64,000 bases of DNA, taken from assembly GCA_002025645.1 (NCBI GenBank), contig CP018783.1, positions 2,728,001-2,792,000 of the forward strand, in the 5' to 3' direction. The notes beneath the pieces were generated by a model that worked only from the letters and a program-made list of their open reading frames with translations, was not told where the DNA came from and made no database searches. Below are positions 1-8,383 of the stretch, in pieces. The number at the start of each line of letters is the position of its first letter. Within the stretch, counting starts at the first letter, position 1. This stretch comes from Curtobacterium pusillum. Its GTDB lineage: Bacteria > Actinomycetota > Actinomycetes > Actinomycetales > Microbacteriaceae. The position numbers were made by a program, and so were the translations under genes.

Positions 1-26
1 CGCTCGGCCACCATCGCTGCGGTCAC
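1..26 (-). CDS. LacI-family regulator, N-terminal fragment cut by the window edge
   Basis: Read on the minus strand, a GTG at 26 opens V-T-A-A-M-V-A-E-R, which matches the start of many LacI-type repressors (V-A-E-R-A-G-V-S is the usual opening of the helix-turn-helix). Only eight complete codons are visible, so this is inference. Context supports it: the gene would be divergent from a nucleoside salvage operon, with a tandem LacI-type operator at 125-162 between them. The alternative is that these bases are plain upstream sequence. Confidence 0.35.
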
Positions 27-124
27 ACGGCGGCCGGGGGCGGCGGAGGATGGCACCCGACGATGCTACCGACCGGCGGTGCGCGAGGTCGGGCGCCGCG
101 TCGGAACGTGCCGACCGACTTGAC

Positions 125-162
125 GTCAAACGCTTGACGTGTTCTGATGTCAAACGCTTGAC
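125..162. promoter_or_regulatory. Tandem LacI-type operators
   Basis: The 14-base near-palindrome GTCAAACGCTTGAC occurs at 125-138 and again, identical, at 149-162, centre to centre 24 bases. The half-site GTCAA with a central CG step is typical of LacI/PurR-family operators. The spacing of just over two helical turns would place two dimers on the same face. The sites lie about 80 bases ahead of the nucleoside hydrolase start, so they likely control the salvage operon and perhaps the divergent regulator. Confidence 0.6.
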
Positions 163-243
163 GTGCCGCGGGAGCTGATCCTCCGCCGCGGATCCCCACC
201 ACGTCGGGCCCAGACCTCATCCCCGAAGAAGTGGAGCACGCCA

Positions 244-1239
244 GTGCCCGAGAAGATCATCCTCGACTGCGACCCCGGCCACGACGACGCCGTCGCCATC
301 CTGCTGGCCCACGGCAACCCGGACATCGAGCTCCTCGCCGTGACGACCGTCGTCGGGAACCAGACGCTCCCGAAGGTCACCCGCAACGCCCTCGCCGTCG
401 CTCGCATCGCCGGGATCACCGGCGTGCCGTTCGCCGCCGGCGCCGACCGTCCGCTGCTGCGCGAGATCGAGGTCGCGCCGGACATCCACGGCGAGAGCGG
501 CCTCGACGGGCCGATGCTCCCGTCGCCGTCGTTCGAGCTGGACGAACGGCACGCGGTCGACCTCGTGATCGAGACCGTCATGGCGCACGAGCCCGGCACC
601 GTCACGCTGGTGCCGACCGGCGGCCTGACGAACATCGCCCTCGCGGCCCGCAAGGAGCCCCGCATCGTCGAGCGCGTCAAGCAGGTCGTACTCATGGGCG
701 GTGGCGTGCACGTCGGCAACTGGAGCCCGGTCGCCGAGTTCAACATCGTCATCGACCCCGAGGCCGCCTCGATCGTCTTCGACGCGGGCTGGGACGTCGT
801 CATGGTCGGTCTCGACCTGACGCACCAGGCGCTCGCCACCCCGGAGGTCGCCGCGCGCATCGCCGCCGTCGGCACGGCCCCGGCCGCGTTCGTCGGCGAG
901 CTGCTCGACTTCTTCGGCCAGACGTACAAGGACGCCCAGGGCTTCGATTCCCCGCCCGTGCACGATCCCTGCGCCGTCGCGTACGTCATCGACCCGACCG
1001 TCGTCCGTGCCGTGAAGGTCCCGATCCGCATCGAGACGCAGGGCACCCTGACCCTCGGCATGACGGTCGCCGACTTCCGCGCGCCCGCGCCGGAGGACTG
1101 CCGCACGAGCGCCGCGATGGAGCTCGACCACGGCCGGTTCTGGGACCTCGTCGTCGACGCCCTCGAGCGCATCGGCGAGACCCCGGACACCGGTTGGACC
1201 CCCCGGACCGCAGCCACCACGACCACCACGGAGCACTGA
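244..1239 (+). CDS. Nucleoside hydrolase (inosine-uridine family)
   Basis: 331 residues. Members cleave the N-glycosidic bond of ribonucleosides to give ribose and a free base in the cytoplasm. The diagnostic N-terminal calcium-binding motif DCDPGHDDA lies at residues 8-16, and a later HDPCAVAYV stretch supplies the conserved active-site Asp. A longer frame opens at 163, but it runs through the operator; GTG 244 with a GTGGAG sequence about ten bases ahead places the motif where the family has it. First gene of an operon with an MFS carrier (5-base gap) and ribokinase: import nucleoside, cleave it, phosphorylate ribose. Substrate preference cannot be read from sequence. Confidence 0.92.
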   Translation: MPEKIILDCDPGHDDAVAILLAHGNPDIELLAVTTVVGNQTLPKVTRNALAVARIAGITGVPFAAGADRPLLREIEVAPDIHGESGLDGPMLPSPSFELDERHAVDLVIETVMAHEPGTVTLVPTGGLTNIALAARKEPRIVERVKQVVLMGGGVHVGNWSPVAEFNIVIDPEAASIVFDAGWDVVMVGLDLTHQALATPEVAARIAAVGTAPAAFVGELLDFFGQTYKDAQGFDSPPVHDPCAVAYVIDPTVVRAVKVPIRIETQGTLTLGMTVADFRAPAPEDCRTSAAMELDHGRFWDLVVDALERIGETPDTGWTPRTAATTTTTEH

Positions 1240-1244
1240 CCCCC

Positions 1245-2654
1245 ATGACCACCACATCGACGAAGAAGTCGATCGGCGCCCTCACCGCCGCGCTCCTCGC
1301 AGCCTGCATCGCGTTCCAGCTCAACGCGAGCATGCTCAGCCCCGCCCTGGTCACGATGGCCCGCGAGCTGCACACCGACGACGCGACGATCGGCCTGTCG
1401 CAGACGCTGTTCTTCACCCTCGCCGCGCTGTTCTCGCTGTTCCTGCCGCGCCTGTCCGACATCGTCGGTCGCAAGCGCGTCCTGCTCGGCATGCTCGCGG
1501 TGATGCTCGTCGGCAGCGTCGTCGCCGCCCTCGCGGTCAACGTGCCGATGCTCTTCGTCGGCCGCATGATCCAGGGCGTGACCGGCCCGGTCGTGCCGAT
1601 CGGGCTGCTCATCCTCCGCAACGAGATCGCCGACCCGAAGCGCTACGGCGCCGCCCTCGGCCTCCTCACCGCGGTCAACGGCGGCATCGCCGGCGTCGAC
1701 GCCCTGGCCGGTGGCTGGATCGCGACGCACTTCGGGTTCCGCGGGATCTTCTGGGTCATCGCGATCGTCACGGTCGTCGCGGCGGTCATGGTCGCGGCCT
1801 GGGGCGTCGAGTCGAAGCCGTCGGCCGGCACCCGGATGGACTGGTGGGGCGTGCTCCCGCTCGTCATCAGCGTCGGCGCACTGCTCACCGCGTTCAACGA
1901 GGCGGGCAAGCTCGCGGCGGCGAACTGGGGGATCGTGGTCGGCGGGATCGTCCTCGCCCTCGTGGCCTTCGGCGTCTTCTGGGCGGTCGAGTCGCGGGTG
2001 CGCGAGCCCCTCGTCGAGACGCGGTTCCTCAAGCGCCGTGCGACCTGGGCGCTCCTCGTCACGACCCTGCTCACCATGACGGGTGTGTTCGCCGTCGTGA
2101 ACGGCCTCGTCACGAGCCTCGCCCAGAACCAGGACGCGGGCTTCGGCATGGAGGCCGACCTCGCCTCGCTCGCCTTCCTCACCCCGTACGCGCTGGTCGG
2201 CTGGATCGTCGGACCGTTCGCCGGCCGGCTCGCACCGACGCTCGGGTACCGCGCCGTGCTGCGCGTCGGGCTCGTCGGCAGCATCGTCGCCACCGTGGTG
2301 ATGGCAGTCGTCGGCGTGCACTCGCTGCCGGTGCTCATCGCGGCGACGGTCCTGATCGGCATCACCTACGCCGGCATCGCGAACATCATCCTGAACGGTC
2401 TCGGCATCGTGCTCTCCCCGGAGTCGAACCCTGGTTTCCTGCCCGGCCTCAACGCCGGTGCGTTCAACCTCGGTGCCGGCATCAGCTTCGCCGTCCTGCC
2501 GGCCCTGCAGATCGCGCTCGGGACCGGCGGGTCCGCGGGCACCGCCGGGTACTCCGGTGGCATGCTGCTCGGTGCCGTGATCACCTGCGCGGCACTCGCC
2601 ACGTCCTTCCTCATCCCGCGCCCGGCCTCGGCCGAGACAGGAGCCGCCGCATGA
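1245..2654 (+). CDS. MFS transporter, probable nucleoside carrier
   Basis: 469 residues, strongly hydrophobic, with about 12-14 membrane helices. The MFS loop 2-3 motif is visible as RLSDIVGRKRVLLG near residues 77-90, and an RMIQGVTGPVVP segment matches the helix 4 region. It sits between a nucleoside hydrolase and a ribokinase and overlaps the latter by ATGA, so translation is coupled. The substrate is inferred from these neighbours to be a nucleoside (or possibly ribose); sequence type alone resembles drug:proton antiporters, so export cannot be excluded. Confidence 0.88.
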   Translation: MTTTSTKKSIGALTAALLAACIAFQLNASMLSPALVTMARELHTDDATIGLSQTLFFTLAALFSLFLPRLSDIVGRKRVLLGMLAVMLVGSVVAALAVNVPMLFVGRMIQGVTGPVVPIGLLILRNEIADPKRYGAALGLLTAVNGGIAGVDALAGGWIATHFGFRGIFWVIAIVTVVAAVMVAAWGVESKPSAGTRMDWWGVLPLVISVGALLTAFNEAGKLAAANWGIVVGGIVLALVAFGVFWAVESRVREPLVETRFLKRRATWALLVTTLLTMTGVFAVVNGLVTSLAQNQDAGFGMEADLASLAFLTPYALVGWIVGPFAGRLAPTLGYRAVLRVGLVGSIVATVVMAVVGVHSLPVLIAATVLIGITYAGIANIILNGLGIVLSPESNPGFLPGLNAGAFNLGAGISFAVLPALQIALGTGGSAGTAGYSGGMLLGAVITCAALATSFLIPRPASAETGAAA

Positions 2655-3508
2655 CCGGCATCGTCGTCGTGGGGAGCCTCAACGCGGACCTGGTGGTCCG
2701 CACGGAGCGCTTCCCGAAGCCCGGTGAGACCCTCCATGGGTCCGACCTCGCCATCCTGCCGGGGGGCAAGTCGGCCAACCAGGCGGTGGCTGCCGGGAGG
2801 CTCGGGGGCACGGTGCGCATGATCGGTGCGGTCGGCGACGACGGGAACGGCGCACTGCTCCGCGACTCCGTCGCTGCGGCGGGTGTCGACACGACGCACG
2901 TCGCCGTCCGGCAGGGAACGGCCACCGGCACCGCCGTCATCACGGTCGACGGCGCGGGGGAGAACACCATCGTGATCTCCGCCGGTGCGAACGGCACGCT
3001 GACCCCTTCGGACGTGCCGTCGGATGCCTTCGAGGACGCGGGCGTCCTGGGCCTCTGCCTCGAGGTCTCGATCGACGTCGTCCTCGCCGCCGCCCGGGCC
3101 GCTCGTGCCGCGGGCGTCACGGTGTTGACGAACCTGTCCCCGTTCGGTGCCGTGCCGGCCGAGCTCCTCGAGCTGACCGACGTCCTGCTGGTGAACGAGC
3201 ACGAGGCCGCCGAGCTCGGGGACCACGGTGTCCAGCGGTCGATCGTGACCCGGGGCGGCGCGGGCTGCACCGTGCACGACGGCGACGACGAGCCGGTGTC
3301 GATCGACGCCGTGCGGGTCGAGCCGGTCGACACCACGGGCTGCGGCGACGCGTTCATGGGTGCGGTCGCGCTGCGGCTCGCGGCGGGCGACGCCCTCGTC
3401 GACGCGGCACGCTTCGCCGTCGGTGTCGGGGCGTACGCCGCGACGAAGGCGGGCGCACAGGCGTCGTACCCGACCACCGCGGAACTGGAGTCGTTCCTGG
3501 CCCGGTGA
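2651..3508 (+). CDS. rbsK: Ribokinase (PfkB family)
   Basis: 285 residues, the normal length. Opens with V-V-V-G-S-L-N-A-D, the ribokinase substrate-binding start, followed by [17 protein letters not shown] (PfkB signature 1). The second signature [12 protein letters not shown] near residues 224-236 holds the catalytic Asp and anion hole. It phosphorylates ribose at O5 with ATP, feeding the pentose phosphate pathway. The start overlaps the stop of the upstream carrier (ATGA), so it is translated from the same mRNA as the nucleoside hydrolase. Confidence 0.93.
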   Translation: MTGIVVVGSLNADLVVRTERFPKPGETLHGSDLAILPGGKSANQAVAAGRLGGTVRMIGAVGDDGNGALLRDSVAAAGVDTTHVAVRQGTATGTAVITVDGAGENTIVISAGANGTLTPSDVPSDAFEDAGVLGLCLEVSIDVVLAAARAARAAGVTVLTNLSPFGAVPAELLELTDVLLVNEHEAAELGDHGVQRSIVTRGGAGCTVHDGDDEPVSIDAVRVEPVDTTGCGDAFMGAVALRLAAGDALVDAARFAVGVGAYAATKAGAQASYPTTAELESFLAR

Positions 3509-3510
3509 TC

Positions 3511-3523
3511 CGTGCCTCCAGGC
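3511..3523 (-). repeat. Dispersed GCCTGGAGGC repeat, single copy
   Basis: CGTGCCTCCAGGC directly follows the ribokinase stop and is preceded by GTGATC, the extended form seen in other copies. It is a lone half-element, so it cannot form the long hairpin of the paired copies. Confidence 0.6.
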
Positions 3524-3536
3524 TCTCGCGCGCCGG

Positions 3537-3542
3537 TATTCT
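3537..3542 (+). promoter_or_regulatory. Candidate -10 box of a leaderless promoter
   Basis: TATTCT ends six bases before ATG 3549. A start at the usual distance would place the mRNA 5' end at or next to the ATG, with no room for a ribosome-binding site. Leaderless genes are common in actinobacteria. No clear -35 box was seen. Confidence 0.35.
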
Positions 3543-3548
3543 GCATGC

Positions 3549-4484
3549 ATGCGCGTGGGAGTCCTCGACATCGGGTCCAACACCGGCCACCTCCTGGTGG
3601 TCGACGCCCACGGCGGCGCGGCGCCGCTGCCGGCGTCGTCGTTCAAGCAGCCGCTCCGGCTCGCCGAGCACCTCGACGACGCCGGTGCGGTGACGGAAGC
3701 GGGCGTCGAGGCACTGACCGCGTTCGTCGCCGACGCCGTCCGCGTCGCCGAGGAACGCGGGTGCGAGGACATGCTCGCGTTCGCGACCTCAGCGGTGCGG
3801 GACGCGGTGAACTCCGAGTCCGTCCTGGCCCACGTCGAGTCGGCCACCGGTGTCGAGCTCGCCGTGCTCTCCGGCGGTGACGAGGCGCGCCTGACGTTCC
3901 TCGCCGTCCGGCGGTGGTTCGGCTGGTCCGCCGGGCGGCTGGCCGTGTTCGACATCGGTGGCGGCTCGCTCGAGATCGCCGGCGGTGGCGACGAGGCCCC
4001 CGACGTGGCGTGGTCGATGCCGATCGGTGCCGCCCGGCTCGCCCGCACGTACTTCGCCGTCGGGACCCCCACCGAGGACGACGTCCGGCGGATCCGTCAC
4101 GAGATCCGGGTCGAGATCGCCCGCGACGCGGGGCTGCTGCTGCGTGCCGGTCGGCCGGACCGTGCCGTGGCGACCTCGAAGACCTTCCGGTCGATCGCCA
4201 GGATCTGCGGCGCCGCCCCGTCGGGTGCCGGGCCGCTCGTGCCGCGCGCCCTCGACGGGGAGGTACTGCGGGCGAAGCTGCCGTCCCTGCTCACGATGTC
4301 GGTGGCCGAGCTGGCTGAGCTCCCGGGGGTGTCGCCGAGCCGGGCGCACCAGGTGGTGCCGGGAGCGCTCGTCGCCGAGGCGTGCCTGGACATCTTCGAC
4401 CTGCCCGCGCTGGAGATCTGCCCGTGGGCGCTCCGCGAGGGCGTGATCCTGGAGCGGCTCGACCAGTTGAGCGTGCTGGGCTGA
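3549..4484 (+). CDS. Ppx/GppA family phosphatase
   Basis: 311 residues, the length of the short actinobacterial exopolyphosphatase type, with only the ASKHA-fold catalytic module. Opens [12 protein letters not shown], the phosphate-binding loop of the family. [13 protein letters not shown] near residues 134-146 is the second conserved loop. Members hydrolyse polyphosphate or pppGpp in the cytoplasm; which one applies here cannot be told. ATG 3549 is chosen because it puts the motif at the extreme N terminus; a nearer ATG at 3545 is out of frame. The gene stands alone, about 40 bases behind the ribokinase stop. Confidence 0.9.
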   Translation: MRVGVLDIGSNTGHLLVVDAHGGAAPLPASSFKQPLRLAEHLDDAGAVTEAGVEALTAFVADAVRVAEERGCEDMLAFATSAVRDAVNSESVLAHVESATGVELAVLSGGDEARLTFLAVRRWFGWSAGRLAVFDIGGGSLEIAGGGDEAPDVAWSMPIGAARLARTYFAVGTPTEDDVRRIRHEIRVEIARDAGLLLRAGRPDRAVATSKTFRSIARICGAAPSGAGPLVPRALDGEVLRAKLPSLLTMSVAELAELPGVSPSRAHQVVPGALVAEACLDIFDLPALEICPWALREGVILERLDQLSVLG

Positions 4485-4493
4485 GATCCAGGA

Positions 4494-4510
4494 ATGACCA
4501 TTATGGTCAT
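4494..4510. promoter_or_regulatory. TetR-type operator upstream of DUF998 gene
   Basis: ATGACCATTATGGTCAT is a 17-base palindrome, perfect except for its centre base, and ends three bases before ATG 4514. Placed at the start point of the DUF998-tetR pair, it is well positioned as the autoregulatory operator of the TetR protein encoded by the second gene. Confidence 0.65.
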
Positions 4511-4513
4511 TAC

Positions 4514-5224
4514 ATGACCAAAACGGACACTCACGGCACCGGCCTCTCGGCGCTCCTCTGGATCCTCGGCGGCGTCGGCTGGTTGACGGGTGAGGCCGTC
4601 ACCGCTGCTGCGTACCCGCGGTACAGCTACGCCACCAACTACATCTCGGATCTCGGGGTGCCCGAGGTCGGGTCCTTCCAGGGGCGGGCGATCGACTCGC
4701 CGCTGCACGCGGTCATGAACACGACGTTCATCGGGCACGGGATCCTGTTCGGTCTGGCCGGGGTGCTCGTCGCGTTCCTCGTCCGGTCGGCGTCCCGGCG
4801 GGTCCGGGTGGCGGTCGGCGTGCTCGCGGTGCTGCACTTCGTCGGCATCCTGCTCGTCGGACTCTTCCACGGCAGCGAGGCGAGTGTCGAGAGCGGCGCG
4901 ATCGTGCTGCACGTGAGCGGGGCGGCGGTGGCCATCCTGAGCGGCAACGTCCTCGCGATCGTGGCGGGTGCCGGGTCCTCCGCGCTCCGGGCACCCCGGG
5001 CCTACCGCGTCGCGAGCATCGTGCTCGGGATCGTCGGCATCGTCTCGCTCGTCATGCTGCTGGTGGACTCGTCGTCGAGCGTCGTCGACGTGTTCCCCGA
5101 CGGAGTGTGGGAGCGTGCTTCCGTGTACACGATCGTGGCGTGGGAACTCATGACGGGCGTGACCCTGGCGGTGTCGTCGCTGCGGGGTCGGCGGACCGCG
5201 ACCCCGACGGCGGCACGCGGATGA
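4514..5224 (+). CDS. DUF998 family membrane protein
   Basis: 236 residues with about six membrane helices (near 13-30, 72-93, 98-120, 124-150, 158-180, 200-220). The early motif YISDLGV and the arrangement of helices match the DUF998 family, whose function is unknown. The start lies immediately behind a 17-base palindrome and has no good ribosome-binding site, suggesting a short or absent leader. Its stop overlaps the TetR start (ATGA), so the two genes are coupled, and the palindrome suggests TetR represses both. Confidence 0.85.
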   Translation: MTKTDTHGTGLSALLWILGGVGWLTGEAVTAAAYPRYSYATNYISDLGVPEVGSFQGRAIDSPLHAVMNTTFIGHGILFGLAGVLVAFLVRSASRRVRVAVGVLAVLHFVGILLVGLFHGSEASVESGAIVLHVSGAAVAILSGNVLAIVAGAGSSALRAPRAYRVASIVLGIVGIVSLVMLLVDSSSSVVDVFPDGVWERASVYTIVAWELMTGVTLAVSSLRGRRTATPTAARG

Positions 5225-5805
5225 CCCCGCGCCGAGGCAGGCCGTCCAGCGAGGAGATCGACCGCGACGTCCTCGACATCACCGCCGGGCTGATCGCCCG
5301 GCGTGGGATCAAGGACACCGCGGTGCAGGCCGTCGCAGACCAGGCCGGGTACTCGAAGGCCGGCATCCTCGCGCGGTTCACGAACAAGGAGTCGCTCGTC
5401 GACGCGGCACTGGCCCAGTGCACCGCGCAGACGGAGGTGATCCGGGCGGCCGTGACGGAGGTCCCCGCCGGACCCGACCGTGACGCCGCCGCACTGGCCG
5501 GCATCACGGACCTCGCGCTCGCCCGACCCGGCTGGGCGGAACTCGCCCTCGCTGCGTTCACGCTCCGTCGGGGCGACGACGTCGGCGTTCGGCTCGAACC
5601 CGTCGCCCGGACGCTCCTCGCCGCGTTCGGCATCGACATGGAGCACGCCGACGCCACCACACTCGAGCGCCGGGCCCGCGTCTCCGGTGCCTTCGGTGCG
5701 ATCGCCATGCTCGCGCTGACCTACGAGACCGAGGCGTCGGCCACCGAGGCGCGGCCGTACGTGCTCCAGGTCGGCTGGAGCGCGCTCGGGCACGACCGGG
5801 CCTAG
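5221..5805 (+). CDS. TetR-family transcriptional regulator
   Basis: 194 residues. The N-terminal 55 residues form the TetR helix-turn-helix, with G-I-K-D-T-A-V-Q-A-V-A-D-Q-A-G-Y-S-K-A-G as its core. The remainder is the variable ligand and dimer domain. Coupled to the upstream DUF998 gene by a 4-base overlap. The likely target is the palindrome at 4494-4510. The stop codon sits in a CTAG that also encodes the stop of the convergent gene on the other strand. Confidence 0.9.
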   Translation: MTPRRGRPSSEEIDRDVLDITAGLIARRGIKDTAVQAVADQAGYSKAGILARFTNKESLVDAALAQCTAQTEVIRAAVTEVPAGPDRDAAALAGITDLALARPGWAELALAAFTLRRGDDVGVRLEPVARTLLAAFGIDMEHADATTLERRARVSGAFGAIAMLALTYETEASATEARPYVLQVGWSALGHDRA

Positions 5806-6425
5806 GCGCGCTGCACCGTCCGCTCGGTGCGCGGGGGTGCGAGCAGCCACGGGCGGATCATCCGGGTGACGAACGGCAGCACCCAGAACGTCATGATCGG
5901 GGTGAGCACCAGCGTCGTGACGAGCACCCGGGGCAGCACGGGCAGGTGTCCGAACGCCGGGACGAGCCAGCCGACCAGGTACGTGAACGCCAGGTTCACC
6001 GGGAAGAACCCGAGCCAGATGCTCACCGCCTGCTTCCACCGCGGGGGAGCGCTCGACGCCGGGGCATCGGCCGGGGCGTCGAACCAGCCCTCGATCCCGG
6101 TGCGCTTCTCGACGCGGGACTCCACCACGAGGTCGCGGCCGAGGTCGAGCCACCGCAGACGGTCGTCGGAGTTCTCCCACGTGGCGAGGGAGTCGTGGTC
6201 GGCGAACCGGTACAGCATGTGCCACTCGCGGCTCGTCGCGTGCGAGCGCACCCACCCCGAGCCGAGGAAGCCCGGGTAGCGGTTCGCGAGGTTCACGCCG
6301 GACTGCACCCACCGGGTGACGTCGGGGATCCGTTCGGGTTCGACCAGGCGGGTGATGGAGACGGTGACGGGCGGGCCATCGGTCGCGGGTGGCGACGACA
6401 AGGCCCCAGGCTCTTCTGGAGTCAT
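5802..6425 (-). CDS. Antibiotic-biosynthesis-monooxygenase-like membrane protein
   Basis: 207 residues. Residues about 20-105 resemble the ABM ferredoxin-like fold (V-T-V-S-I-T-R-L-V near the start, then YPGFLGSGWVRS and WHMLYRFAD). Two membrane helices follow near 134-156 and 163-185. This ABM-plus-two-helix architecture is a recurring bacterial type of unknown function; a catalytic role is not proven. Convergent with the tetR gene, sharing a CTAG in which each strand reads TAG as stop. Confidence 0.8.
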   Translation of the reverse strand: MTPEEPGALSSPPATDGPPVTVSITRLVEPERIPDVTRWVQSGVNLANRYPGFLGSGWVRSHATSREWHMLYRFADHDSLATWENSDDRLRWLDLGRDLVVESRVEKRTGIEGWFDAPADAPASSAPPRWKQAVSIWLGFFPVNLAFTYLVGWLVPAFGHLPVLPRVLVTTLVLTPIMTFWVLPFVTRMIRPWLLAPPRTERTVQRA

Positions 6426-6473
6426 GTGCCAAGTCTGGCGGACGCGTGTTTCCGCCTCGTGTCGCGGGTCCGG

Positions 6474-7430
6474 CTAGCTCGCCTGCTTCTTGGCGGCCGG
6501 CTTCTTGGCAGGGGCCTTCTTCGCCGGCGTCTTCTTCGCCGGTGCCTTCTTGGCGGGCGCCTTCTTCGGTGACTCGTCGGCGGTGGACTCGTTCTTCGCG
6601 GAACCGGACCCGCTCCGGGAACGCGACCCCGTGCCTCCAGACCGCTTCTTGTCCACGGACGCCCGCAGGGCGGCCATCAGGTCGATGACGTCGCCGCCCT
6701 CGCCCTCTTCATCGTCGTCCGGCTGCTCACCGAACGTCTTCTCGGTGTCGATGTCGTCGCCGGCCTCGAGCTTCGCGTCGATGAGCTGCTGCAGCTCCGC
6801 CTGGTACGAGTCGGTGTAGCGGTCGGGGTCGAAGTCGGTGGACATGCTGTCGACGAGCGACGACGACATCTTCAGCTCGGTCGGGCTGACCTTCACGGAG
6901 GTGTCGAGGGCCTTGAAGTCAGCGGCGCGCACCTCGTCGCCCCAGAGGAGGCCCTGCAGCAGGATGACCTCCTCGTTCACGCGGAGCACGCCGAGGCGGG
7001 TCTTCTGGCGCAGGGTGAACTGCACGATCGCCAGCCGGTCGGTCTTCGCCAGCGTCTCGCGCAGCAGCACGTACGCCTTCGGGGAGCGTGAGTCGGGCTC
7101 GAGGTAGTACGACTTCTCGAACATCATCGGGTCGACCTGCTCGACCGGCACGAACTCGAGGACCTCGATCTCGTGGGACTGCTCCTCGGGGAGCTTCTTG
7201 AAGTCGTCCGCCGTCAGCACCACGGTCTTGTCGCCGTCGTCGTAGGCGCGCTGGATGTCGGCGTACTCGACCTCGTGGCCGAACTCGCACACGCGCTTGT
7301 ACCGGATGCGGCCCTTGTCCTCGTCGTGGACCTGGTGGAGCGAGACGTCGTGGGTCTCGGTGGCCGCGTAGACCTTGATGGGCACGTTGACGAGCCCGAA
7401 CGCGATGGAGCCCTTCCAGATCGACCTCAT
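6474..7430 (-). CDS. ku: Ku, DNA end-binding protein of NHEJ
   Basis: 318 residues. Opens M-R-S-I-W-K-G-S-I-A-F-G-L-V-N-V-P, the hallmark of bacterial Ku, so ATG 7430 is the start although the frame stays open further upstream. A Ku beta-barrel covers about residues 1-250. The C terminus is a lysine/alanine/proline tail with repeated KKAPAKK units (about 285-318), the basic extension known in actinobacterial Ku, thought to aid DNA binding and LigD contact. It binds double-strand break ends and recruits LigD, encoded divergently 950 bases away. One copy of the dispersed GCCTCCAG repeat lies in the codons for the Ser/Gly linker before the tail (6629-6643). Confidence 0.97.
   Translation of the reverse strand: MRSIWKGSIAFGLVNVPIKVYAATETHDVSLHQVHDEDKGRIRYKRVCEFGHEVEYADIQRAYDDGDKTVVLTADDFKKLPEEQSHEIEVLEFVPVEQVDPMMFEKSYYLEPDSRSPKAYVLLRETLAKTDRLAIVQFTLRQKTRLGVLRVNEEVILLQGLLWGDEVRAADFKALDTSVKVSPTELKMSSSLVDSMSTDFDPDRYTDSYQAELQQLIDAKLEAGDDIDTEKTFGEQPDDDEEGEGGDVIDLMAALRASVDKKRSGGTGSRSRSGSGSAKNESTADESPKKAPAKKAPAKKTPAKKAPAKKPAAKKQAS
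6629..6643 (-). repeat. Dispersed GCCTGGAGGC repeat copy inside ku
   Basis: CCCGTGCCTCCAGAC is part of the coding sequence for the flexible Ser/Gly/Arg linker of Ku. The repeat is read without a frame break. Confidence 0.5.
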
Positions 7431-7492
7431 GGGGCCATGATGCCCGTGCGCAGCCGGGAACGCCCGAGACTGCCAGCGAGCACGATGGGCGC

Positions 7493-8383
7493 ATGAGCCA
7501 GCTCGACAAGCAGGACCCGCGCTCGCAGTTCCCGCGCCCACCCTTCCCCGCGCAGACGCAGCAGGGGTCCGGGTTGGCGAGCGCGATGGACCCGGAGCCC
7601 GACCACGGTGAGACGTCGTACCTCGGAACGGGACGCATGCCCGGCTACCGCGTGCTCGTCACCGGGGCCGATTCGGGCATCGGGCGTGCGGCGGCGATCG
7701 CGATGGCGAAGGAGGGCGCGGACGTCGCCCTGAACGCCCTGCCCGAGGAACGCGACGACCTGGAAGCCGTCCGGGACGTCGTGGGTGACCTCGGTCGGAA
7801 GGCCGTGCTGCTCCCCGGGGACCTGACCGACGAGGGCTTCTGCGAGACGCTCGTCCGCGACGCCGTGAGCGAGCTCGGCGGCCTCGACGCCCTGGTCCTC
7901 GTCGCGGGCCACCAGCAGGTGCACGAGGACGTCACCGAGCAGTCGACCGAGGACTTCGACCGGACCATGAAGGTCAACCTGTACTCACTGTTCTGGCTGG
8001 TCCGGGCGGCCGTCCCGCACATGGCCCCCGGCAGCGCGATCGTGACGACGAGCTCGGTGTCGGCGTACCAACCGCAGGACCGCATGATCGACTACGCGGC
8101 GACCAAGGCGGCCATCATCACGTACACGAACGGGCTCGCCCGGCAGCTCGCGGCGAAGGGCATCCGGGCGAACACGGTCGTGCCGGGTCCGGTGTGGACA
8201 CCGCTCCAACCGATCAGCTACCCGGGCGACGAGATCGCGGCGTACGGCCAGGACACCCCGTTCGGTCGGCCGGCACAGCCCGTCGAGCTCGGCGGCGCGT
8301 ACGTCTACCTGGCCGGTCCGGAGTCCTCCTACACCTCGGGCACGACACTCACGGTGGCCGGTGCGACCGGGGTGGCGCTGTGA
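7493..8383 (+). CDS. SDR-family oxidoreductase
   Basis: 296 residues. An N-terminal extension of about 48 residues, rich in Pro and Gln, precedes the Rossmann fold. The cofactor motif is TGADSGIGRA near residues 55-64 and the catalytic Y-A-A-T-K near 202-206, with an upstream Ser in TTSSVSAYQP. The extended N terminus resembles the YghA-like subgroup, which uses NAD(P)(H); the substrate is unknown. Its stop overlaps the ligD start (GTGA), so it is coupled to an NHEJ gene, which is unusual for a metabolic dehydrogenase. Confidence 0.92.
   Translation: MSQLDKQDPRSQFPRPPFPAQTQQGSGLASAMDPEPDHGETSYLGTGRMPGYRVLVTGADSGIGRAAAIAMAKEGADVALNALPEERDDLEAVRDVVGDLGRKAVLLPGDLTDEGFCETLVRDAVSELGGLDALVLVAGHQQVHEDVTEQSTEDFDRTMKVNLYSLFWLVRAAVPHMAPGSAIVTTSSVSAYQPQDRMIDYAATKAAIITYTNGLARQLAAKGIRANTVVPGPVWTPLQPISYPGDEIAAYGQDTPFGRPAQPVELGGAYVYLAGPESSYTSGTTLTVAGATGVAL

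Noticed and set aside
150..2321. A 723-codon open frame on the minus strand opposite the nucleoside hydrolase and MFS genes
   Set aside because: It is the antisense shadow of two certain genes; its product is low-complexity Asp/Glu/Arg/His text typical of reading high-GC third positions.
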